Source: G963677085 sp963677085 (GTDB taxonomy: Bacteria; Planctomycetota; Planctomycetia; Pirellulales; Thermoguttaceae). From it: a DNA stretch of 64,000 nt. The translations under genes and the position numbers were made by a program. The stretch is from the NCBI GenBank assembly GCA_963677085.2, contig CAXXFH010000004.1, positions 2,666,001 through 2,730,000 on the forward strand, in the 5' to 3' direction. Within the stretch, counting starts at the first letter, position 1; each line of letters begins with the position of its first letter. The notes beneath the pieces were generated by a model. It was given only the letters and a program-made list of their open reading frames with translations. It ran no database searches and was not told the DNA's origin. This document shows positions 34,426-43,079 of the stretch, piece after piece.

Positions 34426-35796
34426 ATGCGTTATCGTGCCATCGGAATTTCGGCGGTTGTGGTTCTCGCTGCAGTGGCGGTGTTGATGCAAACGCCTTCG
34501 TCCGTGAATGCCCAGACCGTGGGCACCACCGCCGGTGTGATCGTCGACGCGCAAGGCGTGCTCGACGTGAAGACGTACGCCGACCCCGGCGGTCAGCTTA
34601 CCCGGCAACGGATTGCGGCCGCCAAGACCGCGTTGGCACCCGAGGTGCTCGCCGCGAGCAAGCTTCGCAAGGTGTCGTTGAACCGCCTGGAGAAGGCCAT
34701 CCAAGATCGCGGTGGCGCCCCCACCGACGAGATGCGTTATCTGGCCGGGTTGCTTCGCGTGGAGTACGTGTTCTTCTATCCAGAAACCAAGGACATTGTC
34801 GTGGCCGGTCCGGCCGAGGGTTGGATGACCGACATCGCCGGCCGCGTGGTAGGTGTCAACAGCAGTCGCCCGGTAGTGCAGCTCCAAGACCTCGTCGTGG
34901 CGTTGCGTGCGTTTCCGCCCGGCCGTAGTGCGGCCAATTTCATCGGCTGCTCGATCGATCCCACGCCTGAAGGACTTGCCGCTATGCAGGCCTTCTTGCG
35001 GCAGATCGGTTCTCGGGCGACCCCGGCCGACACCCGGATGATCGTCAACGGCCTGCGCACCAGCCTGGGCCTGCAAGAGGTGAGCATCAATGGCGTGTCG
35101 CCCAAGTCGCACTTCGCCCAAGTGATGGTCGAGGCCGACTACCGTATGAAACTCATCGGCATCGGATTGGAGCAACCGCCCGTCCGGCTGACCAGCTACG
35201 TGGATCGTGCCAACCCGGCTCAGGTGAGCCGCAATGCCATGCAACGCTGGTACTTCATGCCCGACTACCAGTGCGTCCGTGTGACCGACGACGGTCTGGC
35301 CATGCGTCTGGAAGGCGACGGCGTGAAGCTCGTCGGCGAAGACGAAGTGGTCTTGGCCGGCGGTCAGCGCAAGGCGGCCTCCACGGGCAACAAGGCCAGC
35401 CAGGCGTTCGTCAACATGTTTACCAAAAAGTATCCCGAGTTGGCCAACCGCTCGCCGGTCTACGCCGAATTGCGGAACCTGATCGACCTGAGCATTGCCG
35501 CCGCGTTCATCCAACAGGAAGACTACTTCGCCAAGGCCGATTGGAAGATGGAGTTCTTCGGCAACGAAAGCTTCTTCGCCGTGGAGACACACAACGTGCC
35601 CAAGATGGTGGCCACGGCCGTGAACGCCATCTGGAAGGGTAGCCGGCTGATGACGCCGGTCGGAGGCGGCGTGAGCATCTACGCCCGCAAGGCGCTCGAG
35701 TCGGGCAACGTGCAAAAAGACGAAGACGGCCAAGTGACCAAGGCCCATCAGCAGGTGAAGATCGACCTTCCCGCGGACCGCTGGTGGTGGGACTGA
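34426..35796 (+). CDS. Secreted DUF1598-type planctomycete protein
   Basis: A 456-residue secreted protein of unknown function. ATG 34426 has GGAGAGG nine bases upstream. The signal peptide is at ~1-30 (IGISAVVVLAAVAVLMQTPS...SVNAQ). The mature part starts TAGVIVDAQGVLDVKTYADP, then EMRYLAGLLRVEYVFFYPET and KDIVVAGPAEGWMTD (~110-145), a run I associate with the DUF1598 family of Planctomycetes. The later part has YRMKLIGIGLEQPPVRLTSY and ends DLPADRWWWD. No catalytic motif was identified. The gene is followed by a strong terminator and seems monocistronic. Family assignment is from memory and not searched. Confidence 0.8.
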   Translation: MRYRAIGISAVVVLAAVAVLMQTPSSVNAQTVGTTAGVIVDAQGVLDVKTYADPGGQLTRQRIAAAKTALAPEVLAASKLRKVSLNRLEKAIQDRGGAPTDEMRYLAGLLRVEYVFFYPETKDIVVAGPAEGWMTDIAGRVVGVNSSRPVVQLQDLVVALRAFPPGRSAANFIGCSIDPTPEGLAAMQAFLRQIGSRATPADTRMIVNGLRTSLGLQEVSINGVSPKSHFAQVMVEADYRMKLIGIGLEQPPVRLTSYVDRANPAQVSRNAMQRWYFMPDYQCVRVTDDGLAMRLEGDGVKLVGEDEVVLAGGQRKAASTGNKASQAFVNMFTKKYPELANRSPVYAELRNLIDLSIAAAFIQQEDYFAKADWKMEFFGNESFFAVETHNVPKMVATAVNAIWKGSRLMTPVGGGVSIYARKALESGNVQKDEDGQVTKAHQQVKIDLPADRWWWD

Positions 35797-35843
35797 GAAC
35801 CGACGTTCGCCGTCCTTCGATCCACGAATAACAGCATCGCTAA

Positions 35844-35876
35844 CGCCCCGCAACACACCGTTGTGGGGCGTTTTTC
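35844..35876 (+). terminator. Rho-independent terminator after the DUF1598-type gene
   Basis: CGCCCCGCAAC-ACACC-GTTGTGGGGCG forms an 11-bp stem with one G-U pair and is followed directly by TTTTTCG. It starts 48 bases after the stop codon. Confidence 0.88.
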
Positions 35877-35987
35877 GTTTCTGGTGGTGCTTTCAGGCGA
35901 AGCCGCGAGCGGCTTTTCTCTTTTTGGTGACCACTTCTCCTTCTCCTGTCCGTTTCCGAGACAGTCGCCCTCGCCGCGTTGGACATA

Positions 35988-36010
35988 AGTGTCTATAATG
36001 CCTGGACACT
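35988..36010 (+). promoter_or_regulatory. Candidate promoter -10 inside a short dyad, upstream of the sigma-54 activator gene
   Basis: A perfect TATAAT at 35994-35999 is notable in this GC-rich sequence. It is bracketed by AGTGTC (35988-35993) and GACACT (36005-36010), a 6-bp inverted repeat. The start codon is at 36039 and a GGGGGATCC-like ribosome site lies between. No good -35 is visible at 17 bp, so a regulator binding the dyad is possible. Confidence 0.4.
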
Positions 36011-36038
36011 TTCGTTCACCCGGTGAGGGGGGATCCTG

Positions 36039-37442
36039 ATGAATCGTTCGCCGGTCGACCAGCCCGAGCGTGTGGCGGCCAAGCAGATTAGCCGCGATGA
36101 CCTCGAAGCCATTCTCGACAGCCTCGTCGAGGGTATCGTCACGCTTAACGCCCAGCGCCAAGTGATCGGCCTAAACCGCGCTGCCTGCGAGATCCTCGAG
36201 ATCGATCGCCAAGAGGCTCTACACAGCGACTGCCGCGGATTGTTCGGACAGCACTTCTGCGCCCAGGCCACCAAGATCCGCGAAGCCGTGGAAAGCGGCC
36301 GAGCGATCGACAACCTCTTGGCCCAACTGCAAACCGCCTCCGGACGGCAGAAGACGCTCAACTTCCGCACCAACGTGCTGCGCAACGGCCAGTCGGAGCC
36401 GCGCGGCAGTGTGGTTGTCTTTCGCGACGTCACGGAGCTGATGCACCTGAAAGAAGACCTCGCCCGGCGTTACCGCCTGCACAACATCGTGGGCAAAAGC
36501 AAGGTCATGCAGGAAATCTTCCGCCTGATCGAAGAGGTTGCCGACTCGGATGCCACGGTGTTGATCGAAGGCGAAAGTGGCACCGGCAAAGAACTGGTCG
36601 CCCGGGCGATCCACCACCAAAGCCCTCGCCGCGACGGGCCGTTTGTGGCTGTGAACTGCTCGGCCCTGGCCGAAGGCGTTCTCGAAAGCGAACTGTTCGG
36701 CCACGTTGAAGGCGCCTTCACCGGGGCCATGCGCGACAAACGGGGGCGGTTCGAGGCCGCCACCGACGGAACCATTTTCCTCGACGAAATCGGCGACGTC
36801 GCCGCAGGAATCCAGGTGAAGCTGCTCCGGGTGTTGCAGGAAAGGATTATTGAACGTGTGGGTAGCGAAGAGTCGATCCACGTCGACCTGCGGGTGATCG
36901 CCGCCACGAACCGGCCGCTGGTCGACCTGGTAGCCGAAGGCCGTTTTCGGCAAGATCTCTTTTACCGACTTCGCGTCGTGCCTATCCAACTACCGCCGTT
37001 GCGCGAGCGGCGCGACGACATTCCCTTGCTAGCCCAACACTTCGTCGACAAGTTTCGCGAAGAGACGGGGCGGCCCATTGAAGAGATCGGCCCCGAGGCA
37101 CTTACGCTGATGCTAGACTACCCTTGGCCGGGCAATGTGCGTGAGTTGGAAAACGCGGTGGAGTATGCGTTTGTCAAATCTCGCGGAGGGCAGATCCTGC
37201 CGGCCCACCTGCCGCCCGAGCTGAATCGAGCGGAACCGATGGTCGCCTTGCCCGAGGATCTGGCTTGCCCGATCGCGCCGCCGGCCGAGCCGGAGGACGA
37301 CGCCCGGGAGTTGCTCCGCCGCACGTTGGACGCCACCGGCTGGAACGTCGCTCGGGCTGCTCGGCGGTTGGACATCAGTCGCACGACCATCTACGAACGC
37401 ATCCGTCGCTACCAACTACAACGGCCGGAAGACAAAATCTAG
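36039..37442 (+). CDS. PAS-containing sigma-54-dependent transcriptional activator
   Basis: A 467-residue enhancer-binding protein that opens sigma-54 promoters by ATP hydrolysis. An N-terminal PAS sensor domain (~20-140) has ILDSLVEGIVTLNAQRQVIG. The AAA+ domain (~150-380) has Walker A GESGTGKE (178-185), the sigma-54-contacting GAFTGA loop (225-230), Walker B TIFLDEIGD (~245) and NYPWPGNVRELENAVEY-like sequence. The C-terminal Fis-type helix-turn-helix reads WNVARAARRLDISRTTIYER (~435-455). There is no receiver domain, so it probably senses a signal directly through PAS, perhaps by cysteines in CRGLFGQHFC. Possible targets include the downstream GTPase gene, but this is inference. Confidence 0.94.
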   Translation: MNRSPVDQPERVAAKQISRDDLEAILDSLVEGIVTLNAQRQVIGLNRAACEILEIDRQEALHSDCRGLFGQHFCAQATKIREAVESGRAIDNLLAQLQTASGRQKTLNFRTNVLRNGQSEPRGSVVVFRDVTELMHLKEDLARRYRLHNIVGKSKVMQEIFRLIEEVADSDATVLIEGESGTGKELVARAIHHQSPRRDGPFVAVNCSALAEGVLESELFGHVEGAFTGAMRDKRGRFEAATDGTIFLDEIGDVAAGIQVKLLRVLQERIIERVGSEESIHVDLRVIAATNRPLVDLVAEGRFRQDLFYRLRVVPIQLPPLRERRDDIPLLAQHFVDKFREETGRPIEEIGPEALTLMLDYPWPGNVRELENAVEYAFVKSRGGQILPAHLPPELNRAEPMVALPEDLACPIAPPAEPEDDARELLRRTLDATGWNVARAARRLDISRTTIYERIRRYQLQRPEDKI

Positions 37443-37444
37443 CT

Positions 37445-37466
37445 CCGGGGCGACTATTCGCCCCGG
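37445..37466 (+). terminator. Hairpin directly after the sigma-54 activator gene
   Basis: CCGGGGCGA-CTAT-TCGCCCCGG is a perfect 9-bp stem three bases after the stop codon. There is no U-tract, so it may slow the polymerase or protect the mRNA 3' end rather than terminate fully. Confidence 0.5.
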
Positions 37467-37594
37467 GTGAACACGCCCGGCGGCACGTACGCTTCGTACG
37501 TGGTACAATTCATCGGCACAGTCGTACCCAAACTGCGGGTTGTATACGGTCGATACGACGCACCATCCACTGAAAACTGACAACGTCTCCCCCT

Positions 37595-39472
37595 ATGCCC
37601 CCCGACGATCTTGCTCACCTGGAACTGCTCGCCGAGGTCGATACGCTGGTCGCCCGGCTCGATCGCTGGGCCCAGGATGCGCCGTCGTGGCAGACGGCCG
37701 AGAACTGTCGGGCACTAATCCAACGGCTCTCCCGCCGGGCCGATACGCTCCGCGTGCGGCTCGACGCGCCGCTGGTCGTCGCTACGCTCGGTGGCACGGG
37801 CACGGGTAAGAGCACCCTGGTCAACGCCCTGCTGGGCGCCGATGTGGTGACCACCGGACGGCAGCGCCCCACGACGACCAGCCCTACGCTTATCTGCCGA
37901 CCCGACCTTACGCCCGAGATGCTTGGCATCGAGACGCTAGCCGAAGCGGACGGCACGGTGAAAGCGGACGGCACGGTGGAAGTCGTCCATCGCGACCTGC
38001 CTGCGCTGGCCGATCTGGTGCTGATCGACTGTCCCGATCCCGACACCACGGAAGTGGACGAAACGTCGACCGAGTCTGCAACCACAGAAGACACTAAGGA
38101 TCTTGCCGCCCACGGCTCCAACTCCAATCTGGCCCGGCTACGGGCGATCCTGCCGCATTGCGACGTGCTGTTGGTTACCGCCACGCAGCAGAAGTATCGC
38201 AACGCCCGAGTTGCCCACGAACTGGCCGCCGCCGCACCGGGTGCGCGGATCGTCTTCGTGCAAACCCACGCCGACTTGGACGACGACATCCGCGACGACT
38301 GGTGCCGCGTGCTCGATCCGCACTACACGACGGGCCACGTCTTTCGCGTCGATTCGGTTGCGGCGTTAAATGATGCTAAACAAGGGCTTCGCCCTCGCGG
38401 CGAGTTCGCCCAACTGGTCGACCTGCTCACCCGGCAACTGGCCGGCGCGGCGGGCAATCGAATTCGCAGGGCCAACTTCCTCGACCTGGTCGAAGAAGCG
38501 CTCGAGCGCTGTCGCACGCGGATCGACGCCGCCATGCCGGCCGTGGAAAACGTGCGACAGGCGATCGACGAACAACGCACTCGGCTGGCCGCCCAACTTG
38601 GCCAGCAGATGCGTGCCGAACTGCTTAATAGCCGCCGGCTGTGGGAAAATCGGCTGCTGGGCCAGGCGGCATCACGATGGGGTTTCAGTCCCTTCGCTCT
38701 GGTGCTGCGATCCTATCAGGGCCTTGGCGGACTGCTTAGTAGCACCCTGCTGTTGCGTGCCCGAACCCCGGCCCAAATGGCCCTTTGGGGTACACTACAG
38801 GGCGCTCGCGCTTTGCACAGTTGGCAACGCACGCGCCAGGCCGATCGCGAGTTGGACCGCGCGGCCGGTGCCTGCTGGGACGAAACCGAGTTGCGCGCCG
38901 CTGCCTTGGTGCTCGAAGGCTACGCCAACGAGGCGGGCTTGAGCCGCGAAGCCATCGGCCCCGGGCAAGTGGCCGAAGAAGCAACTACGGCCGCCGGTGG
39001 ATTCGTTGAAGACACGGCCGGACAGTTGCAGTCGCTCATCGAGCGGCTGGCCGGGCGCCACACGGGTTGGTTCACCCGCTGGCGTTACGAACTGTTGCTG
39101 CTGGCCATGCTGGGATTTCTGCTGTATCGCTTAGGTAAGAACTTCTTTTACGACTCCTGGCTGGCCGCCGATCCCGTGGCAGTCTACGGCCTTGACTTTT
39201 ACGTTTCGGCCGCGTTTTGGATGTTGTTGTGGTGTGGGTTGTTGCTGTGGATGTTCACCGGCCGGCTACGGCGCGGCTTGCGCCAGCAGATCGACCAGTT
39301 GGCGCAAAGCTGGGGCGAATCCACGTCGGCTGCCGGACTGTTCGCCCGACTGGAAGACGACTGTCTGACAATCGAGGACTACCGTCGCCAGTTAGACGTG
39401 CTGCAACACGAGGTAGCCCAACTGCGCCGCCACCTGGCCCTACCCGACGCCCAACTGGGTCACCGCAAATAA
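37595..39472 (+). CDS. Membrane-associated dynamin-like/GTPase-domain protein
   Basis: A 625-residue P-loop GTPase-like protein. G1 is TLGGTGTGKSTLVNALLG (Walker A at ~66-73), with a switch-like RQRPTTTSPTLI at ~93. G3 is LVLIDCPDPDT (~145), and a G4-like VFVQTHADLDDD is at ~230. A long helical middle follows (~275-480). Two membrane segments are at ~500-555 (LLLLAMLGFLLYRLG and FWMLLWCGLLLWMF), then a helical tail. This resembles bacterial dynamin-related or GTPase/TM proteins that remodel membranes; function is unknown. A 15-nt direct repeat encodes ADGTVKADGTVEV between G1 and G3. It lies 152 bp after the sigma-54 activator on the same strand. Confidence 0.75.
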   Translation: MPPDDLAHLELLAEVDTLVARLDRWAQDAPSWQTAENCRALIQRLSRRADTLRVRLDAPLVVATLGGTGTGKSTLVNALLGADVVTTGRQRPTTTSPTLICRPDLTPEMLGIETLAEADGTVKADGTVEVVHRDLPALADLVLIDCPDPDTTEVDETSTESATTEDTKDLAAHGSNSNLARLRAILPHCDVLLVTATQQKYRNARVAHELAAAAPGARIVFVQTHADLDDDIRDDWCRVLDPHYTTGHVFRVDSVAALNDAKQGLRPRGEFAQLVDLLTRQLAGAAGNRIRRANFLDLVEEALERCRTRIDAAMPAVENVRQAIDEQRTRLAAQLGQQMRAELLNSRRLWENRLLGQAASRWGFSPFALVLRSYQGLGGLLSSTLLLRARTPAQMALWGTLQGARALHSWQRTRQADRELDRAAGACWDETELRAAALVLEGYANEAGLSREAIGPGQVAEEATTAAGGFVEDTAGQLQSLIERLAGRHTGWFTRWRYELLLLAMLGFLLYRLGKNFFYDSWLAADPVAVYGLDFYVSAAFWMLLWCGLLLWMFTGRLRRGLRQQIDQLAQSWGESTSAAGLFARLEDDCLTIEDYRRQLDVLQHEVAQLRRHLALPDAQLGHRK

Positions 39473-39498
39473 GCAGGTAGGCTATGCTTCAGCATAGC

Positions 39499-39553
39499 GC
39501 GGCAGGGCCGCAGCTAGTTGGTGCTACCGCACCCAGGCGAGAAACCGCTCCCG
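39499..39553 (-). repeat. GTGCGGTAGCACC-type dispersed repeat, copy 1
   Basis: On the minus strand it reads CGGGAGCGGTTTCTCGCCTG then GGTGCGGTAGCACC and GCGGCCCTGCCGC. The same order of words occurs at 55078-55138 (CGGGAGCGGTTTTCTGCCTC, GGTGCGGTAGCACC, GCGGCCCTGCTGC) and in part at 55203-55250. GGTGC-GGTA-GCACC is itself a small palindrome. Confidence 0.7.
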
Positions 39554-39582
39554 TTGGTCGCTATTTTGGAGAATTCTCGTTT

Positions 39583-39690
39583 CCTGGTTCCCACGCTTTG
39601 CGTCGCTGGAGTGCGAGCGGATGCTTTCTCGGCAATTCTCGACGCAAAGCGTCGCTCCCGTGCGTTCCCACGTGAAACGTGGGAACGAGT
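39583..39690. repeat. Compound palindromic repeat cluster (GTTCCCACGC family)
   Basis: The modules are in the same order as at 21560: GGTTCCCACGCTTTGCGTCG (a truncated or fused first hairpin), CTGGAGTGCGAGCGGATGC, CGACGC-AAA-GCGTCG and GTTCCCACGT-GAA-ACGTGGGAAC. The shared order shows the units spread as composites. Confidence 0.75.
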
Positions 39691-39909
39691 ACCTAACCTC
39701 TATGGCTATCTCCCCGCAAATTCCGATTCCTCCGGTCGTGCGTCTCGGCGAAGGGTTGGCTCGTGTGACTTCTGGGGCGAAGGTCGGGGGCGTGCTTGAT
39801 CGAACGGACGTAATGCGGCGCGAATGTTCGCTTCACCGGCGCGAGCCGGCCGCCCGACAACAGACGTGGGTTACCGTCGTTTCCCTCTCTCCCGGCAGGT
39901 CTACCCGAC

Positions 39910-41103
39910 GTGAATCGTTTTCTGGCTTTCATCCTGGTTCTGCTTGCCCACGGCCTGACTTGCGGGTTGGCTGCGGGCCAATGGGCTGCGCAGCAACCGC
40001 ACCCGGCCGTAGTCCGCATAATCGCCCCGGAACACGGTGCCGCTTCCTACGGATCTGGCGTTCTCGTGGCCGTCGACGAGACGCACGGTCTGGTGTTGAC
40101 TAACTGGCACGTGGTCTGCGACGCGACCGAGCCGGTCCGGGTGGTCTTTCCCGACGGCTTTCGGAGTGGTGCTCGAGTGCTGAATGTGAATAAGAAGTGG
40201 GATTTAGCGGCCCTGGCCATTTGGCGACCGCGTGCAACCCCTGTCTCCCTGTCGCCCGCGGCCCCTCGGCCCGGCGAGCCGCTGACCATCGCCGGCTACG
40301 GCCCCAAGGGCGTATATCGGGCAGCCACGGGGCGCTGTACGCAGTATGTCTCCCCAGGCGGGCAGGCGCCCTTTGAAATCGTCGAACTCTCGACCGCCGC
40401 GCGGAAGGGCGACTCGGGCGGGCCGATCTTCAACCAGCGCGGCGAGTTGGCCGGTGTGCTGTTTGGCTCGGGACGGGGGCAGACGATGGGCAGCTACTGC
40501 GGCCGTGTGCAGTGGTTTTTGGCCTCCGTGGAAGAACCTTTCAAACGGCTCTCGCCGGGCGAGGCCGAATCGACTCCCGAGACACTGATTGCCCAACGCC
40601 CGGCTGCCACGGCCCCGACGGTCCCAGCCTTCCCGTACCCGGCGCAGGACGTTTCGGCCGGCAGGGAGATGCCCGCGGCAAGGGAGGTGGCCACGAGCCG
40701 GCCGTCGCCCCAGCCATTGCCGAGCCGTGTGGTCGCGGGAAATGCTCCGAATAGGCCCAGGAAGCCTCTGGAGCGGTCGCCGGACGAGGTGGCTGCGGTG
40801 ACTGATGCGAAGCTCCGAGGGGCTGTCGAGCGGCGTGTTACGGCTTCGTCGGCTGATGGCGTTCCCCGGGCGGGCGAGGAAATGGTCGGAACACTCCCCC
40901 CACGGGAGTCGCTTGCCCAAGCGCCCGCACCGCACGATCGCCAGACGCCGGTCGATGTATCACTCGGGCGAGTCCCCCCCGACGAGGTGCTTTCGCCGGA
41001 GATTCCTAGCCGCCTGGAGCAGATCAAGACGATCCTGGCCATCTTCGGGCTGATCGCCCTGCTTTTTCACGGCATGCGTCTGCTTGTGGCCGCCGCCGCG
41101 TAA
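39910..41103 (+). CDS. Secreted trypsin-like serine protease with C-terminal membrane anchor
   Basis: A 397-residue exported protease-like protein. Signal peptide ~1-22 (LAFILVLLAHGLTCGLAAG). The trypsin-like domain (~30-210) has the catalytic triad His ~67 (VLTNWHVV), Asp ~98 (KWDLAALAI) and Ser ~169 (RKGDSGGPIF). A long Pro/Ala/Arg-rich linker (~225-365) leads to a C-terminal hydrophobic segment (TILAIFGLIALLFHGMRLLV) that probably anchors it. There is no PDZ domain, unlike the HtrA-like protein at 19-20 kb. The start is GTG at 39910, the first in-frame codon giving a signal peptide, with GGCAGG upstream. Substrate unknown; the linker suggests it reaches into the periplasm or wall. Confidence 0.85.
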   Translation: MNRFLAFILVLLAHGLTCGLAAGQWAAQQPHPAVVRIIAPEHGAASYGSGVLVAVDETHGLVLTNWHVVCDATEPVRVVFPDGFRSGARVLNVNKKWDLAALAIWRPRATPVSLSPAAPRPGEPLTIAGYGPKGVYRAATGRCTQYVSPGGQAPFEIVELSTAARKGDSGGPIFNQRGELAGVLFGSGRGQTMGSYCGRVQWFLASVEEPFKRLSPGEAESTPETLIAQRPAATAPTVPAFPYPAQDVSAGREMPAAREVATSRPSPQPLPSRVVAGNAPNRPRKPLERSPDEVAAVTDAKLRGAVERRVTASSADGVPRAGEEMVGTLPPRESLAQAPAPHDRQTPVDVSLGRVPPDEVLSPEIPSRLEQIKTILAIFGLIALLFHGMRLLVAAAA

Positions 41104-41151
41104 TGCCGGGGGACGAATTGGGTGCCATGGGCAGTTTCTTGTGATTCCTCT

Positions 41152-41184
41152 GGTTCCCACACTGCAGCGTGGGAACCAGAGGAA
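41152..41184. repeat. GTTCCCACGC-type palindrome
   Basis: CCTCTGGTTCCCAC-ACTGCA-GCGTGGGAACCAGAGG shows 13-14 paired bases with one imperfect position. It sits between the protease gene and ilvN and may double as a terminator. Confidence 0.75.
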
Positions 41185-41283
41185 TCGACTTTGCTGTTCT
41201 GCTGCGGCGCGAACCTGGCCCCTTGCCGGATGGTCCTGTGGGGGGTATGATCACGATTTCGTCTATTGTTTCTGGAGCTTGCC

Positions 41284-41799
41284 ATGCGTCACGTCTTGTC
41301 GGCCCTGGTCCAAAACCGACCAGGTGTCCTATCCCACATCTCGGGCATGTTAGCCTCGCGCGGCTACAACATCGACAGCCTGGCGGTTGGGGAAACCGAA
41401 GACCCCAACCTGTCGCGGATGACCTTCGTCGTTATGGGCGACGATGCCGTATTGGAACAGGTCCGCAAGCAGTTGGAAAAGATCGTGACCGTGGTTCGAG
41501 TCGACGACATCAGCTCGCAGGATTTCGTCGAGCGCGATCTGATGCTGATGAAAGTGTCAGCTCCCAGTGGCAATCGGAGTGAAATCCGTGAACTGGCCGA
41601 CATCTTTCGCGGCCGGATTGTCGACGTAGCTCACGATATGGTGATGATCGAGATCTCGGGCCAGGAAAAGAAGATTCAGGCCTTTACCGAAGTGATGCGG
41701 CCTTTTGGAATAATCGAACTCGTTCGTACCGGACGAATTGCCATGGTCCGCGGCAAACACAATCACCAAACGTCGGACGAAGACCAAGGGGCCGCGTGA
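41284..41799 (+). CDS. ilvN: Acetolactate synthase small (regulatory) subunit
   Basis: Regulatory subunit of acetohydroxyacid synthase (valine, leucine and isoleucine synthesis), conferring feedback control. It has 171 residues, close to the ~160-170 of IlvN/IlvH. The N-terminal ACT domain reads VLSALVQNRPGVLSHISGML then SRGYNIDSLAVGETED (~1-43). The middle has LEKIVTVVRVDDIS, and the C-terminal domain has RDLMLMKVSAPSGNRSEIRE, FRGRIVDVAHDMVMIEISG and FGIIELVRTGRIAM. ATG 41284 is preceded by TGGAG. The catalytic subunit gene (ilvB) is not in the window. ilvC follows after 88 bp on the same strand. Confidence 0.96.
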   Translation: MRHVLSALVQNRPGVLSHISGMLASRGYNIDSLAVGETEDPNLSRMTFVVMGDDAVLEQVRKQLEKIVTVVRVDDISSQDFVERDLMLMKVSAPSGNRSEIRELADIFRGRIVDVAHDMVMIEISGQEKKIQAFTEVMRPFGIIELVRTGRIAMVRGKHNHQTSDEDQGAA

Positions 41800-41887
41800 C
41801 AACGTTTGTTGGCAGCGTACGAAGCCGCAAGCGACTTGGTCCCAAATCATAAATCAGAATCATTCACTTCTCAGGAGTACACACACC

Positions 41888-42892
41888 ATGCCTGCTACGA
41901 TCTACTATGAAAAAGACGCCGACCTGGCCCTGCTGAAAGACAAGACCATTGCCATTCTCGGCTATGGCTCGCAGGGTCACGGCCATGCCCAAAACCTTCG
42001 CGACAGCGGCTGCAATGTCATTGTGGCCGAACTGCCCGGCACGGCCAACTACGAACAGGCCGTCAAGGATGGCTTTAAGCCGATGAGCACGCCGGAAGCC
42101 GTCAAAAAGGCCGACCTGATTACCATCCTGTTGCCCGACGAACTGCAGGGCGACATCTTCCGCAGCCAGATCCGCGACAACCTTTCGCCGGGCAACGTGT
42201 TGGTTTGCTCGCACGGGTTCAACGTCCATTACGGTCAGTTCGACATTCCCGACGGCGTGGCTGCCATCCTCGTGGCTCCTAAGGGCCCCGGTCACTTGGT
42301 CCGCAAGGAATTCGTCGGCGGTGGCGGCGTGCCCTGCCTGATCGCATTAGGCCCCAACGCGGGCGACGACGCTCGGCAAATCGGTCTGGCCTACGCCAAG
42401 GGTATCGGTGGCGCTCGGGCGGGCGTGATCGAAACCACCTTCGCCGAAGAAACCGAGACCGACCTGTTCGGCGAGCAAGTTGTGCTCTGCGGCGGCCTCA
42501 GTGCCTTGATCCAGGCCGGTTTTGAAACGCTCGTCGAGGCCGGCTACCAGCCCGAAATGGCCTACTTCGAATGCCTTCACGAGGTGAAGCTGATCGTCGA
42601 CCTGATTTACCAGGGCGGCATGAACTACATGCGGTACAGCATCTCGAACACGGCCGAATACGGCGACTACAGCCGCGGCCCGCGGATCGTGACCGACGAG
42701 ACCAAGGCCGAGATGAAGAAGATTCTCACCGAGATCCAAAACGGCAGCTTCGCTCGCGAGTGGATCCTGGAGAACAAGGCCAACGCCCCGATGTTCAAGG
42801 CCCTGCGTCGCCAGCAGCGCGAGCACTCGGTCGAGGAAGTCGGCCGTCGCCTCCGCCGGCTGATGTCGTGGATCGACGCGAAGGAAGTGTGA
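41888..42892 (+). CDS. ilvC: Ketol-acid reductoisomerase
   Basis: NADPH-dependent enzyme converting acetolactate to dihydroxyisovalerate in branched-chain amino-acid synthesis. It has 334 residues, the short class I form. The N-terminal Rossmann motif is ILGYGSQGHGHAQNLRDSG (~24-42). LLPDELQGDIFRSQI and LVCSHGFNVHYGQ follow, and VAPKGPGHLVRKEF is the conserved core. The C-terminal knotted domain has ETTFAEETETDLFGEQVVLC (~185-205) and the metal-binding HEVKLIVDLIYQGG (~225). ATG 41888 has an AGGAG site. It works on the product of the enzyme regulated by the upstream ilvN and likely shares its transcript. Confidence 0.98.
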   Translation: MPATIYYEKDADLALLKDKTIAILGYGSQGHGHAQNLRDSGCNVIVAELPGTANYEQAVKDGFKPMSTPEAVKKADLITILLPDELQGDIFRSQIRDNLSPGNVLVCSHGFNVHYGQFDIPDGVAAILVAPKGPGHLVRKEFVGGGGVPCLIALGPNAGDDARQIGLAYAKGIGGARAGVIETTFAEETETDLFGEQVVLCGGLSALIQAGFETLVEAGYQPEMAYFECLHEVKLIVDLIYQGGMNYMRYSISNTAEYGDYSRGPRIVTDETKAEMKKILTEIQNGSFAREWILENKANAPMFKALRRQQREHSVEEVGRRLRRLMSWIDAKEV

Positions 42893-42997
42893 AATAGGGG
42901 TTAGAGACTGAGGGCTAGGGATTAGTGGGCGAGGTGCAAGACTTTTCTCGGTCCCAAGATCCGGCTTCCAACTCATTTTTTCGTTCAACTCGAACTC

Positions 42998-43029
42998 GGT
43001 CTCAAGCTCCGGCTTGGGACCGTTTTTTT
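42998..43029 (+). terminator. Rho-independent terminator after ilvC
   Basis: GGTCTCAAGC-TCCG-GCTTGGGACC is a 10-bp stem with one wobble pair followed by GTTTTTTT. An upstream CGGTCCCAAG (~42951-42960) can pair with the same 3' arm, so an alternative longer fold exists. Confidence 0.8.
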
Positions 43030-43079
43030 GCGGAACTCCGTTTCGCTGGAGTGGCGAGTTACGGTGCCGTAGCTCCCGG

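Larger units (their letters stand above)
39473..39909. other. Intergenic region full of repeats, no gene
   Basis: About 440 bp. It holds a GCTATGC-TTCA-GCATAGC hairpin (39481-39498), a copy of the GGTGCGGTAGCACC-type repeat on the minus strand (39499-39553) and a GTTCCCACGC palindrome cluster (39583-39690). ORFs reading through it are repeat artefacts. Confidence 0.6.
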
